Positions 18,165 through 26,833 of a stretch of DNA of 64,000 bases are shown piece after piece (the first letter of the stretch is position 1; the number at the start of each line of letters is the position of its first letter). Source of the DNA: a bacterium (GTDB lineage: Bacteria > AUK180); the NCBI GenBank assembly GCA_023144005.1, contig JAGLGN010000032.1:5606-69605 (forward strand), read 5' to 3'. The notes under the pieces are model-generated. The model was not told the origin of the DNA. It searched no databases and worked only from the letters and a program-made list of their open reading frames with translations. Both the position numbers and the translations under genes were made by a program.

Positions 18165-19334
18165 TTACTTCCTTAATCTCGACAGCTCCTTGGCTAAATG
18201 TGACGCTATGACCTCTCTTTGGATCTGATTCGTACCTTCGAAGATCTGAGTGATCTTTGCGTCTCGCATCATTTTTTCCACGGGATACTCTTTCATATAT
18301 CCGTATCCGCCGAGAACCTGTACGGCATCGGTTGTAACCTCCATCGCTACATCCGAGGCGAATGTCTTCGCCATTGCCGAATATCCGCCCGTATTTTTTG
18401 CGCCGGAGTCGATCAGCTTGGATACATTGTATATCAGCGCCCTGGCGGCTTCGATCTTTATTGCCATATCAGCGATCATAAATCTGATCGCCTGGAACGA
18501 ATATATCTTACTTCCGAATTGTATTCTCTCCTGTGCATAGCTAAGCGCCGCTTCCATCGCGCCTTGAGCTATTCCAAGAGCCTGTGCGGCAACGCCGGGA
18601 CGGGATTGATCAAAGGTTCCCATAGCAACTCTGAAGCCAGTTCCTTCCCTGCCGATCAGATTTTCAGCGGGGATCTTGCAGTTATTGAATATCAATTCCA
18701 CTGTCTCCGAAGCTCTTATGCCCAATTTGTTCTCTTTCTTACCGATCTCAAGACCATCGGTTTCACTATCGACGATAAATGCGGTCATTCCCCGTATTCC
18801 ACGGGTTGGATCTACGGTCGCGAATACCGAATGCACTCCGGCAACGCCGCCGTTCGTGATCCATTGCTTTGTTCCGTTAAGGATATAATGATCCCCTTCC
18901 TTCGTTGCGGTCGTCCTGACATTGGAGGCATCGGAGCCGGCTTCGGACTCGGTCAGGGCAAAAGCTGCTATCTTCTCGCCGGAAGCTATTGAAGGAAGAA
19001 ATTTTTTCTTCTGCTCTTCACTTCCGTACAAAAGAATGGGAAAAGCTCCCAAAGCGCTGCCCGCGTAAGCAAGAGCGATTCCGCCGCAAACCCTTGAAAG
19101 CTCTTCGGTAACCAGAGACATTTCAAATATTCCCATGCCGAGGCCATCGTATTCTTCCGGAACGAAAACCCGGTAAAGGTCTGACTTAGCCAGAATTTCT
19201 ACGATCTCATTCGGAAAGATCTGCCCTTCATCATACTCTTCTCTAATGGGCAGGATCTTCTCATCGGCGATCTGCTTCGCGATCTCAACTATTGCCTGCT
19301 GTTCTTCGGTCAATTCATAGTTCATCTTAACCAT
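18165..19334 (-). CDS. Acyl-CoA dehydrogenase
   Basis: A 389-residue flavoprotein of the acyl-CoA dehydrogenase family. FAD-binding segments are [17 protein letters not shown] and [29 protein letters not shown] and the C-terminal [34 protein letters not shown] are visible, with the usual catalytic glutamate in the IFEGT segment, as in butyryl-CoA and short-chain dehydrogenases. Three starts are possible (TTG 19346, ATG 19334, ATG 19325); GGGGGAAG favours 19334. Paired with etfB/etfA immediately downstream. Together with the ptb gene at 50077 it points to short-chain acyl-CoA metabolism; chain-length specificity is not readable. Confidence 0.93.
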   Translation of the reverse strand: MVKMNYELTEEQQAIVEIAKQIADEKILPIREEYDEGQIFPNEIVEILAKSDLYRVFVPEEYDGLGMGIFEMSLVTEELSRVCGGIALAYAGSALGAFPILLYGSEEQKKKFLPSIASGEKIAAFALTESEAGSDASNVRTTATKEGDHYILNGTKQWITNGGVAGVHSVFATVDPTRGIRGMTAFIVDSETDGLEIGKKENKLGIRASETVELIFNNCKIPAENLIGREGTGFRVAMGTFDQSRPGVAAQALGIAQGAMEAALSYAQERIQFGSKIYSFQAIRFMIADMAIKIEAARALIYNVSKLIDSGAKNTGGYSAMAKTFASDVAMEVTTDAVQVLGGYGYMKEYPVEKMMRDAKITQIFEGTNQIQREVIASHLAKELSRLRK

Positions 19335-19352
19335 ATCTTCCCCCAAACTTGT

Positions 19353-19994
19353 TTATTTATTCAGAAGTTCTGTAATGAACTTCATCTCGGGCTGCGCGCC
19401 CACAGTAATATTCTCTTCCTTGAGGTCCACGACCTGCTGAGGAACTGAAGACACATTGAATCTTTCGGATAATTCCTGTGCTTCGGTAGCTTCGACACAA
19501 ATCCCGCGAACCTTTTTATTGACAAAGGCGAGCGAATGCGCCAGGACAACAGAGCCCGGGCAATATGGACATGTGGGAGTAACAAAAACATGTATCGTCT
19601 TCTCGGTATCCAGCTCTCCGATCTTCTTTATTCCATTATCGGACAGTGAGCTTTTTCCGGAAGCGAGCATCTTGATCCCTTCGATAAGGCTCCTCGCCTC
19701 ATATCCAAGGGGCGCACCCATGAATTCGATTCGGTAACCTTGATCGTAACCCAGAAAGATATAGGGGAATACATTGATCTGATTCTTCTTGGAAATTTCA
19801 GAATCGCTTGGCAGCACTTCCACTTTTATCTTATCACTGAGCTCCGACAACTCACTTAAAAAATTAATTGTAAATTCCGTATACTCGTTATCTTCAGGTC
19901 CCTTGATCACCTTCACATCCACATCATTCTTGAAGGATGCGAATTCTTTTACCAACTCTTTGTGATCATTTTCGCCTATCAATCTCTCGGCCAT
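19353..19994 (-). CDS. Protein disulfide oxidoreductase-like double-thioredoxin protein
   Basis: A 213-residue protein with two thioredoxin/glutaredoxin folds, as in archaeal-type PDO (Grx-like family). Only the C-terminal fold has an active site, TCPYCPG (C142, C145). The N-terminal fold has no cysteine pair. A cis-proline region is seen as SVPQQVV. It probably works in thiol-disulfide exchange, for example as the alkyl hydroperoxide or ribonucleotide reductase reductant. First gene of the PDO-acd-etfBA-smc-ftsY run. The start has AGGAG upstream. Confidence 0.85.
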   Translation of the reverse strand: MAERLIGENDHKELVKEFASFKNDVDVKVIKGPEDNEYTEFTINFLSELSELSDKIKVEVLPSDSEISKKNQINVFPYIFLGYDQGYRIEFMGAPLGYEARSLIEGIKMLASGKSSLSDNGIKKIGELDTEKTIHVFVTPTCPYCPGSVVLAHSLAFVNKKVRGICVEATEAQELSERFNVSSVPQQVVDLKEENITVGAQPEMKFITELLNK

Positions 19995-20021
19995 ATCTTT
20001 CTCCTAATATAATGATTTGTT

Positions 20022-20050
20022 ATTTTACCAAATTTATTGATTGAATTCAA
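20022..20050 (-). promoter_or_regulatory. Promoter of the PDO-acd-etf-smc-ftsY run
   Basis: Minus strand: -35 TTGAAT (20050-20045), 17-base spacer, -10 TAAAAT (20027-20022), predicted start near 20015, about 20 bases before the ATG. The -35 lies inside a perfect 10-base palindrome (20041-20050). Confidence 0.65.
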
Positions 20051-20073
20051 GATAATCCGCAAGCCAGTTTAAT

Positions 20074-20094
20074 GTGTCATGCGTGGCGTGACAC
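20074..20094. repeat. Imperfect hairpin upstream of the PDO promoter
   Basis: GTGTCA and TGACAC arms with an inner GC/GC pair and a GTG loop. It starts 24 bases upstream of the -35 element. It could be an operator or the end of the arsR transcript; there is no T-run. Confidence 0.5.
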
Positions 20095-20108
20095 GTATCA
20101 CGTGCATC

Positions 20109-20142
20109 ATGTCGCATTGTCGTAATTACGACAATGCGACAT
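20109..20142. repeat. Perfect 34-bp palindrome between the ArsR gene and the PDO operon
   Basis: Two 17-base arms (left arm ATGTCGCATTGTCGTAA) join with no spacer and no mismatch, centred between 20125 and 20126. It begins eight bases after the ArsR-type stop and ends about 60 bases upstream of the PDO -35. No T-run follows on either strand, so it is not a classic terminator. A binding site for a dimeric regulator or a mobile-element scar are alternatives. Confidence 0.85.
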
Positions 20143-20149
20143 TGAACAA

Positions 20150-20431
20150 TTAGTTTCTACTTAATATTTCTTCAACATGTTCTATTATTTCCAGGATTTC
20201 TCTCTTCTTCAAACTGTTTAGCACATTTCTATCCTCCGTAATATAGTACAAAATATCGAGGTCTCTTAATATTTTTAGATGCTTTGATACAGTTGTAGGA
20301 CTTTTCCCTATCAGAGTTCCAATTTCGCCCGTACATACCGCTCGCTTTGACAGCAACTTTATTATTTTATAACGAGTGGGACAACTCAATGCCTTAAAAA
20401 TACTTACTGCTCTTTTCTCTGCTTCTTTCAT
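20150..20431 (-). CDS. ArsR-family winged-helix regulator
   Basis: A 93-residue protein with the ArsR winged helix: KALSCPTRYKIIKLL (helix 1-2), TTVSKHLKILRDLDIL (recognition helix region) and YYITEDRNVLNSL (wing). It dimerises and usually represses its target until a ligand binds. Two cysteines (in SCPT and AVCTGE) could belong to a metal or thiol sensor, but the ArsR-type ELCVCDL motif is absent. GGGGGGA lies eight bases upstream of the ATG. The inverted repeats immediately downstream, in front of the PDO operon, are a plausible target (inference). Confidence 0.85.
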   Translation of the reverse strand: MKEAEKRAVSIFKALSCPTRYKIIKLLSKRAVCTGEIGTLIGKSPTTVSKHLKILRDLDILYYITEDRNVLNSLKKREILEIIEHVEEILSRN

Positions 20432-20497
20432 TATTTAATCCCCCCTTCTATGATCTTAGTAGTTTTCTTTCTTCTATCTTATCTTCTATTCTGAAGC

Positions 20498-20923
20498 TCA
20501 GCGCCTTAACTCTATTAGCTCTCGCAATCTCGCGATATCATTCCGCATTCCCTGCAGCATTTTCGAATCAGCCTTCAGGAGTAATTTCACTCCCGCTGAA
20601 ATAAGTGTCTTTGCAAAACCGGCTGCTATCGAAAGAAGTATAATAAATGCGAATATGCCGATACCGACACGGAAATTTTCGGGGATACTGATATCTACCC
20701 GCCCCGTATCTTGAGTCTTGATCCGGCTTACCATTTCACTTTGGAAATAGTCGACAAGGCCTACTTTTTCAGGTGATTTTATCATACCGATAAGATTGCT
20801 GAAAACCCAGATACCCAGAGCAATGCCGATGCCGATCAGAAGGAAGCCCAGCAGGCGATTTACCCGCGCATTCCTATCTTCACTGGATTCAGTCAAAAGC
20901 TGATTGTCATTTTCAATATCCAT
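20498..20923 (-). CDS. Small membrane protein of unknown function (two TM segments)
   Basis: A 141-residue protein with two hydrophobic segments (about 25-47 and 85-110) separated by an exported or cytosolic loop of about 40 residues, and a C-terminal charged helix. I recognise no family. The ATG at 20923 is chosen because AAGGAG precedes it and a consensus promoter (20940-20968) ends just upstream. It is 66 bases upstream of the ArsR gene and may be transcribed with it. Confidence 0.75.
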   Translation of the reverse strand: MDIENDNQLLTESSEDRNARVNRLLGFLLIGIGIALGIWVFSNLIGMIKSPEKVGLVDYFQSEMVSRIKTQDTGRVDISIPENFRVGIGIFAFIILLSIAAGFAKTLISAGVKLLLKADSKMLQGMRNDIARLRELIELRR

Positions 20924-20939
20924 GTCCGCTCCTTTTCTC

Positions 20940-20968
20940 ATTATACTTGTTTCAGGAAAGTATTTCAA
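20940..20968 (-). promoter_or_regulatory. Promoter of the membrane protein / ArsR pair
   Basis: Minus strand: -35 TTGAAA (20968-20963), 17-base spacer, -10 TATAAT (20945-20940). Predicted start near 20933, ten bases before the ATG at 20923. Confidence 0.75.
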
Positions 20969-21101
20969 GATATGCGCAGCAAGCCTTTGGCAGTACGAAG
21001 TGGTAGTAGAGGAAATGAATAATTGGAAAATGAATAATGGAGAGGGTATTACGAGAAATTGTCAATTGCTTTTATCCACATTAGACGCGATACGTCAAAC
21101 G
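20969..21101. repeat. Intergenic stretch with phrases shared with other repeats in the window
   Basis: Between the ArsC-like stop and the membrane-protein promoter. Contains AGAAATTGTCAATTG and AATGAATAATTGG, short phrases that recur in inverted or variant form at 37277-37320, and CAGTACGAAGTGG, which resembles stretches at 36935 and 63703. No gene seen. Confidence 0.4.
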
Positions 21102-21518
21102 TCACATGTTCAATATCAACAACTGAAATTTCTCGCCAAGCTGCAGGATCTTCTTTCTTATCAAGTCACGGGATTCTGAATACTTCGGCAGGTCACCGCC
21201 CCAGGGGTCTTCAATACCCCAATCCTCAATGATCTTGCCTGATAACTCAGGGCAAGAGATCTCACAACCCATCTTTATCACGATGTCAAACTCCGAGGGG
21301 ATCTCCCGCAAGGATTTTGGAGAGTATGCTGAGATATCTATGCCTTCCTGTCTCATCACTTCAATGGCGTTCACGGCAACTTGCTTTGAGGGTGAAGTGC
21401 CGGCGCTGAATATCTCGACTGATTCTTTATACAATGCCCTGGCGAATCCTTCCGCCATCTGACTGCGGCACGAATTCCCTATGCATACGAATGCTATTTT
21501 CAAATTAGCTTCCTTCAT
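21102..21518 (-). CDS. Low-molecular-weight phosphatase / arsenate reductase (ArsC) family protein
   Basis: A 138-residue protein with the P-loop CIGNSCRSQMAEG (CX5R) at residues about 12-24 and the acid loop DPWGG near the C-terminus. The CxGNSCRSQMAEG form with the later EDPWG and a cysteine pair region (GCEISCPEL) fits the thioredoxin-coupled arsenate reductases better than protein tyrosine phosphatases. An ArsR-type gene is nearby but on a different promoter. Last gene of the unit beginning at 24326; its start overlaps the peptidase stop by four bases. Confidence 0.87.
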   Translation of the reverse strand: MKEANLKIAFVCIGNSCRSQMAEGFARALYKESVEIFSAGTSPSKQVAVNAIEVMRQEGIDISAYSPKSLREIPSEFDIVIKMGCEISCPELSGKIIEDWGIEDPWGGDLPKYSESRDLIRKKILQLGEKFQLLILNM

Positions 21519-22462
21519 TTAGATCTCCGCCCAAAGCGAACAGGTATCATATCTTTGAGAGCGGCATTGAAGAGAGAGAAGGTGTCCTGTCGATAGATCT
21601 TTTTGAGAATATCGTACAATTTCTGATGCTTTCTCTTCATTTTCGCAGGGGCCTCAAAGAAGTATTCGCTGACCACGGAGAAAAATTCCGCCTCATTGGT
21701 TCCCCCGTAGGGATTGATATCGCTACGCCCGGATCTGATACGGCCCAGTTCATCTGCCATTATTTTACGCCAGCTCTCGATCAGGCCGTGGCTGGAAAGC
21801 AGAAAGGAAGGAATGCCGTCAATACTGCCGTCCGCTCCGTCTATCTTATGGACAAACTCGTGTATACCCACATTTGTACCGTCATCTGCATCCTTGAATG
21901 AGGAGTACAGATATGTTCTCGAAAGGATCATCGTCGTACCCCCGTCCACAAGGCCCATTATCCTTCCGCCCTTTCCTTGTTCATAATCCTCATTGAAACC
22001 ACCCGGATAGATCAGGATCTCGTTCAATTTGGAATACTCCCAGCCGGGAAGTTTGAAGATGGGGATAATGGCTCCAGCGGCGGTCAAGACCTTGTCTTTT
22101 TCGTTGATCTCAGTATCCACGGGCGTGATATGCTTCTCTCCGAGAAATATCTTCATCAGAGCCTCAAAACGCTTCTTCTCCTTTATCGGCAAGGCATTGT
22201 AGTATTTCACTTCGCTTTTGAGTATATCATACCATTCTGAAAGCATCTCACCCTTGACCAGGCGCATTCTGCGGCGCGAATTATGCGTAAAAATGAAGTA
22301 CAATACAATAAAGAGCAAGACCGCGGATAAAAGCGCAATAGCAAATCTCGCCGTGACAAAAGTCTCACCGAATCCAAGGGTTATTATGGGAGCGGATATC
22401 AGAAAGGCACCGAATAACGATAATCTCGAAATGAACCAGTTATGCCCCTTGGAATACTCCAT
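21515..22462 (-). CDS. MtfA-like zinc peptidase (M90), membrane-anchored
   Basis: A 315-residue protein with two N-terminal hydrophobic segments (about 10-60). An MtfA/DUF980 domain follows, with HEFVHKID as the HExxH zinc site and NEAEFFSVVSEYFFE supplying the third ligand region. MtfA of Escherichia coli is a soluble zinc aminopeptidase linked to the regulator Mlc; the membrane anchor here is a difference. It shares the TAATG junction with the upstream EEP gene. Confidence 0.88.
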   Translation of the reverse strand: MEYSKGHNWFISRLSLFGAFLISAPIITLGFGETFVTARFAIALLSAVLLFIVLYFIFTHNSRRRMRLVKGEMLSEWYDILKSEVKYYNALPIKEKKRFEALMKIFLGEKHITPVDTEINEKDKVLTAAGAIIPIFKLPGWEYSKLNEILIYPGGFNEDYEQGKGGRIMGLVDGGTTMILSRTYLYSSFKDADDGTNVGIHEFVHKIDGADGSIDGIPSFLLSSHGLIESWRKIMADELGRIRSGRSDINPYGGTNEAEFFSVVSEYFFEAPAKMKRKHQKLYDILKKIYRQDTFSLFNAALKDMIPVRFGRRSK

Positions 22463-23523
22463 TACTTGAACCTGAGCACCGCACTTACGGGGTTATGATC
22501 ACTATTGGTGAAACCAAGATCGTGCCCCTTTACCGAGATCACCTCGATATTTGGAGAAAGTAAAAAGCCGTCAATAACGGTGACAAAGTTCTCACCTTCC
22601 ACATAGGGGGCATCATTATCGCGGCATGTCCAAATGCTCTCATCCACAGCCCAGTGAAAAGTTTCCGGTGTAAAATCATCCGGCAAGAGTACAAGCCATG
22701 CAGGCCATACTTCATCCGGCCGTTTTTCTTCCAATTGCTTCTTTGACAGCAGATGGTTCCAATCGCCTCCGAGAATGAGGTAGGTGTTCTCGTCATATTT
22801 TTCGGCGATATAATCCTTCACATATTTGATCTGATGCTTTCTCACCTTGCCGCCTTTGTCATAAGCGGAGAGATGAAGATTGATCAATATCAGTTTCTTC
22901 CCTTCTGCCATCGGGATAACTGTCTCCAAAAGGCATCGGTCCAGAACAAAGAGCTGTCTGGGGAAATCTTCCTTACCGGGAAGCTGCAGCCGGCGGGAAT
23001 GTTCAAACGGGTATTTTGAAAATGTGCAAAGCCCCGAGTGGACTGAACCCATCGGGTTTTTCATCGGGACGGGAACCCATGAGACCTTGTAATTAAGCGC
23101 GAATACATTATTATACTCGGGAAGGGCGTTGCGGAAACGCTCCAATTGATTCAATTTCCAGCTTCGAGAGGCCTTCACATCGATCTCTTGAATTAAGAGA
23201 ATATCGGGCGAGATCGCCTTGATAAAATCCAGTATGCTCACACAATTTTCAAGCGTCTTCTCATGACTTTCGGACCTGGACATCAGGCCGCCGTCCATAA
23301 AGAAATCCCGGCCCTTATCCAAGCCGCAATACCCAATATTGAAAGTGGTCAGTGCGAAGGTGTCTCCCAAGGTCAATTCTTTCGCCCTTTTTCCGGGAAA
23401 TACTGAAAGATCCGTTACTTCGGGCGGCTTGAAATCCGCTATCACCATGGAGAGCACAAATAATCCAAAGAGTAGGATAGGGATGGAAACACCTATACCG
23501 ACCCATTTCAAAGCTTTTTTCAT
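22462..23523 (-). CDS. Membrane-anchored endonuclease/exonuclease/phosphatase (EEP) family protein
   Basis: A 353-residue protein. One N-terminal hydrophobic helix (about 8-30) is followed by an EEP domain: TFNIGYC, ILLIQEID (metal-binding Glu), INLHLSAYDKGGKVRKHQ, LGGDWNHL and TNSDHNPVSA (catalytic Asp-His). This is the fold of exonuclease III, DNase I and phosphoinositide or sphingomyelin phosphatases. The anchor suggests a surface or periplasmic phosphodiesterase; the substrate is unknown. The ATG overlaps the upstream stop as TGATG. Confidence 0.85.
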   Translation of the reverse strand: MKKALKWVGIGVSIPILLFGLFVLSMVIADFKPPEVTDLSVFPGKRAKELTLGDTFALTTFNIGYCGLDKGRDFFMDGGLMSRSESHEKTLENCVSILDFIKAISPDILLIQEIDVKASRSWKLNQLERFRNALPEYNNVFALNYKVSWVPVPMKNPMGSVHSGLCTFSKYPFEHSRRLQLPGKEDFPRQLFVLDRCLLETVIPMAEGKKLILINLHLSAYDKGGKVRKHQIKYVKDYIAEKYDENTYLILGGDWNHLLSKKQLEEKRPDEVWPAWLVLLPDDFTPETFHWAVDESIWTCRDNDAPYVEGENFVTVIDGFLLSPNIEVISVKGHDLGFTNSDHNPVSAVLRFK

Positions 23524-24326
23524 CACTTATCCCCACCGATCTGAAATTCCTTACCTATGAGTAATGCAAAATACAGATCGTAATACTTGTCTCTGAGAAA
23601 TCCTCCGAGAATGGTAACTACATATGCCCCTTTCGCGAAACCGCTTTGGGGAGTAAAAATGGAGGTTAGCGAAATCCTCTGTGATATATACTTCGAATCA
23701 GGGATATAAAGGTAATAATGCTGCAGTCCCAGCATAATACCCGGATTGAACTTATACAGGAAATATGTTTCATTCTCTAGGTTGACATCCTCTTGCGCCA
23801 TTATTGCATTACTCATCCTTTCAAAAAAATACTTCGAGCGGGTGCCCATATTAAAATAATTGATGGTGAGACTGTGCATGGCTATCATTTTCCCGAATGC
23901 CATCTTCACGGTCGGACAGAGATATGCGTATGTTCCTGTCCTGTTCAGGGGTTCAAGCAGATCCAATGCCGCGTCATCAAAGTCACTATCATATCCCTGA
24001 AGCTCAAGAAACGGGAAGCCCAATACCTCGAAGGCGGCGAATACACCGGCAGACAATGTAATGTCCAAAATGGCGATGGGTTCGATATTCATCCTCACTC
24101 CCAGGTAGTCATAGCTTGGGGTTAACTTATTCTGAATACCGATATCGATCTTTGAATCCTTAAAAAGGATATTATCAGAATCGTAGAGATCGAATCTGAT
24201 AAACAGCCGAGAATCATTCTGTATCCCCGGCGGATACTGAAGGGCGAAACTGGATGTATAATACAATTCGGAGCAAACCGCAGTCTGCAATAATAGCGCG
24301 AGGATAAATAACAACACTTTTTTCAT
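23523..24326 (-). CDS. Secreted or outer-membrane barrel-like protein, unknown function
   Basis: A 267-residue protein with a clear signal peptide (MKKVLLFILALLLQTAVCS). The rest alternates polar and aromatic residues in short strands and ends with a strand-like segment, which suggests a small outer-membrane beta barrel. I recognise no family. GAGGTG precedes the ATG at 24326. First gene of the unit containing the EEP, MtfA-like and ArsC-like genes. Confidence 0.75.
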   Translation of the reverse strand: MKKVLLFILALLLQTAVCSELYYTSSFALQYPPGIQNDSRLFIRFDLYDSDNILFKDSKIDIGIQNKLTPSYDYLGVRMNIEPIAILDITLSAGVFAAFEVLGFPFLELQGYDSDFDDAALDLLEPLNRTGTYAYLCPTVKMAFGKMIAMHSLTINYFNMGTRSKYFFERMSNAIMAQEDVNLENETYFLYKFNPGIMLGLQHYYLYIPDSKYISQRISLTSIFTPQSGFAKGAYVVTILGGFLRDKYYDLYFALLIGKEFQIGGDK

Positions 24327-24343
24327 ATGCACCTCATTGTATT

Positions 24344-24372
24344 ATTATACTGTGAATAGCAGGTACGGTCAA
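24344..24372 (-). promoter_or_regulatory. Promoter of the barrel-EEP-MtfA-ArsC unit
   Basis: Minus strand: -35 TTGACC (24372-24367), 17-base spacer, -10 TATAAT (24349-24344), predicted start near 24337, about eleven bases before the ATG. It is back to back with the plus-strand promoter at 24396. Confidence 0.78.
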
Positions 24373-24395
24373 GCAAATATCCGCTCAATCGGCAG

Positions 24396-24425
24396 TTGAC
24401 TAAATTCACATATTTTTGCTATAAT
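24396..24425 (+). promoter_or_regulatory. Promoter of the inositol monophosphatase operon, nearly leaderless
   Basis: -35 TTGACT (24396-24401), 18-base spacer, -10 TATAAT (24420-24425). The predicted start near 24432 leaves only about four bases before the ATG at 24436, and there is no Shine-Dalgarno sequence. Confidence 0.75.
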
Positions 24426-24435
24426 ATAAGCAAAT

Positions 24436-25212
24436 ATGGATAATGACGTATTCCAATTCGCCTTAAACCTCGTATTAGATGCCGGCAAGCTTTTCAAAGA
24501 AGGCTATCACCACCCCAAAGAAGTGAAGATGAAGGGTCAGCGGGAGATGGTGACCAAAACGGATGAGGATATCGAAAAACTCATCAAGGACCGATTCGCA
24601 GAGAGATTCCCCGATATCATATTTATCGGTGAAGAGAAATCCGCGGACGCTCCATTCGGAAAGGGGCGCAATATTATTCTTGATCCGGTTGACGGTACGA
24701 TGAACTTCATACACAAGATCCCTTTTACGGCGATCTCTCTGGGTTTCTATGAGGACGCAAAGGGGGTCTTCGGAATGGTCTATAACCCCATACTGGAAGA
24801 ATTCTTCGTAGGAGTAGAGGGCGAAGGGAGTTATCTCAACAACGCTCACATTAGAGTTTCCAAAATATCAACTGTCAATGATTCCCTGCTGGCTACTGGG
24901 CTGCCATATGACAGAACAGAACATTCAAATTTGGACCATATCTCAAAGATCGGCCCTATATGCCGTGACATCCGTAGGTTGGGGTCAGCCGCGCTCGATA
25001 TGTGCTATACCGCCAACGGGACATTTGACGGATATTGGGAGCTCGGATTGAAAGCATGGGATGTGGCGGCGGGAGCGATCATCGTAAACAATGCAGGTGG
25101 AAAGATCACTAATTTTAACAATGAGAAGCTGGATCTCTTTGCAGGAGATTTCTTAGCTTCCAATGGAAAGATACATAATGAAATTCATGGACTTATCAAG
25201 GAGGGTTTATGA
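24436..25212 (+). CDS. suhB: Inositol monophosphatase family protein
   Basis: A 258-residue member of the SuhB/IMPase family. The metal-binding motifs are present: GEEK (about residue 70), DPVDGTMNF (about 87-95) and the C-terminal WDVAAGAIIVNNAGG. It hydrolyses inositol-1-phosphate or a related sugar phosphate; family members also act on NADP, FBP or PAP, and the exact substrate is not readable. It starts a plus-strand operon and overlaps the PhoU-like gene by ATGA. Confidence 0.92.
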   Translation: MDNDVFQFALNLVLDAGKLFKEGYHHPKEVKMKGQREMVTKTDEDIEKLIKDRFAERFPDIIFIGEEKSADAPFGKGRNIILDPVDGTMNFIHKIPFTAISLGFYEDAKGVFGMVYNPILEEFFVGVEGEGSYLNNAHIRVSKISTVNDSLLATGLPYDRTEHSNLDHISKIGPICRDIRRLGSAALDMCYTANGTFDGYWELGLKAWDVAAGAIIVNNAGGKITNFNNEKLDLFAGDFLASNGKIHNEIHGLIKEGL

Positions 25213-25853
25213 GCTTTTTCAGCACAGGTAAGATAGAAAAAGAGGTCAAAGAGCTTATTCATCAACACATTGACCTGGTTGATCAATGTTTGATGGATCT
25301 GAACAAAATGCTGGTATCCGCATGCGCGAAAGAGGGACAATGTCCCGAATTCACCATAAGGATACACAATAATGAAACCGCGGCGGATAAGCTGAGACGA
25401 GTAATTCTCCAGAAGATAGAAAAGGGAGCGTTCCTTCCCAATCTGAGGGGAGAATTATTGAAGCTCATCGAAATAATCGATGATGTTGCAAACAGGTCTG
25501 AAACCGTTGGGGATTACTATGTCCTTTATCAACCGGAGTTCACCGACGAAGAGGCAAAGACACTGGTCGAGATCGGCAAGATGACCAAGGTAGCCTTTGA
25601 TCTTCTCAAAGAGGCATACGGAAGCCTTTTCAAGAATTTCAAAAAGACCGTTGAGAAGTGCGCGGAAATAGAATTAATTGAAGAGCAAATTGATACGATC
25701 GAGTGGAGGATACGCAAAGATATCTTCAAGGGAGAGGACCTGGCTATGAATATCCTGAAAAAGGATTATGTGCTCCTTCTTTGCGATATCTCCGACAAGA
25801 TCGAGGACGCCAGTGATATGCTTGAGATAATGGTTGTAAGAAGGAAGGCGTAG
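25209..25853 (+). CDS. PhoU-like protein of the DUF47 family, PiT partner
   Basis: A 214-residue all-helical protein of the DUF47/PhoU-like type (pit accessory protein): ADKLRRVILQKIEKGAFLP, IIDDVANRSE and DISDKIEDASDMLEIMVVRRKA. These proteins sit next to PiT phosphate permeases and are thought to adjust transport. That is the arrangement here: the permease starts four bases downstream. Confidence 0.9.
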   Translation: MSFFSTGKIEKEVKELIHQHIDLVDQCLMDLNKMLVSACAKEGQCPEFTIRIHNNETAADKLRRVILQKIEKGAFLPNLRGELLKLIEIIDDVANRSETVGDYYVLYQPEFTDEEAKTLVEIGKMTKVAFDLLKEAYGSLFKNFKKTVEKCAEIELIEEQIDTIEWRIRKDIFKGEDLAMNILKKDYVLLLCDISDKIEDASDMLEIMVVRRKA

Positions 25854-25857
25854 AATA

Positions 25858-26832
25858 TTGTCTTTTCTAAATATATTACCTAAAATATTACCCGGAACCT
25901 TCCTGGGATGGGGATTGGGGGCAAATGACGCCTCTAATATTTTCGGAACCGCTGTTGCCAACAATATCATCAAGTTCTACCATGCCGCTATACTGGCAAG
26001 TATATTCGTTATCGTGGGATCATTCCTCGAAGGGCCGAAAACCTTTGACACAGTCGGCGGCCTCGCAGCGATCACAAAAGGCGACCTCGCGGCGATCACG
26101 CTTGGCGCCGCGGTCAGCGTAGCTTTCTTCACCTATTTGAAACTTCCCATCTCAACCTCTCAGGCATTGGTCGGCTCGATCCTCGGGATCGGTATAATAA
26201 AAGGTTCTGATATCGACCTCAAGATCCTTTTGAAGATCGTTCTTTGCTGGATCACAACCCCGCTGGGAGCGTTCATCATCGGATTTATTTTATATGCGTT
26301 CATCAAATGGATCTTCTCCAAATTCAATTACGGTGTACTCTTTTACAGCATCTTCATAAAGGTCGGGATCCTGCTCGCGGGCATAATGGGTTCCTATTCA
26401 TTGGGTGCCAATAATGTAGGGAATGTCACCGGTATTTACGCTGTGCATATGAAGATCGCGAATCTGCCTTTCGGCCTTTCCTCAGATCGTTTCTGGGCGC
26501 TTTTGGGCGGCATTTCGATCGCCATAGGCATAATGACCTATTCCAAAAGGGTGATGGAAACCGTTGGCAAGAAGATAACGAACATGCTGCCGATGATGGC
26601 TCTGATCTCTGTTGTGGCACAAAGTATTACCGTTTACATTTACACCAATGTTGGCGTACCTGTATCGACATCACAGGCAATAGTCGGCGCAGTGGCCGGC
26701 GTAGGCGCTGTACACGGTTTTTCAAGCGTGAACTTCAAGTCCATCGGACGGATAGCCATCGGATGGTTGATGACACCTATCGCCGCGGGAGCAGTTGCCA
26801 TAGGAACATATTTCTTGTTTAAACTGTTTTAA
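25858..26832 (+). CDS. pit: PiT-family inorganic phosphate permease
   Basis: A 324-residue membrane protein with about ten helices. The duplicated PiT signatures are GANDASNIFGTAVA near the N-terminus and GANNVGNVTG in the middle, each followed by PISTSQA or PVSTSQAIVGA. It takes up phosphate with a cation. The start is a TTG with AAGGAAGG upstream, the only start before the conserved first helix. It forms an uptake pair with the preceding DUF47 gene. Confidence 0.94.
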   Translation: MSFLNILPKILPGTFLGWGLGANDASNIFGTAVANNIIKFYHAAILASIFVIVGSFLEGPKTFDTVGGLAAITKGDLAAITLGAAVSVAFFTYLKLPISTSQALVGSILGIGIIKGSDIDLKILLKIVLCWITTPLGAFIIGFILYAFIKWIFSKFNYGVLFYSIFIKVGILLAGIMGSYSLGANNVGNVTGIYAVHMKIANLPFGLSSDRFWALLGGISIAIGIMTYSKRVMETVGKKITNMLPMMALISVVAQSITVYIYTNVGVPVSTSQAIVGAVAGVGAVHGFSSVNFKSIGRIAIGWLMTPIAAGAVAIGTYFLFKLF

Positions 26833-26833
26833 A

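Noticed and set aside
20109-20142. 34-bp palindrome as an intrinsic terminator of the ArsR gene
   Set aside because: There is no T-run after it on either strand and the loop is zero bases; kept as an unexplained palindrome.
20150-21518. An arsenic-resistance operon (arsR plus arsC)
   Set aside because: The two genes belong to different transcription units separated by a promoter, no arsenite pump gene is near, and the ArsR-type metal motif is missing.
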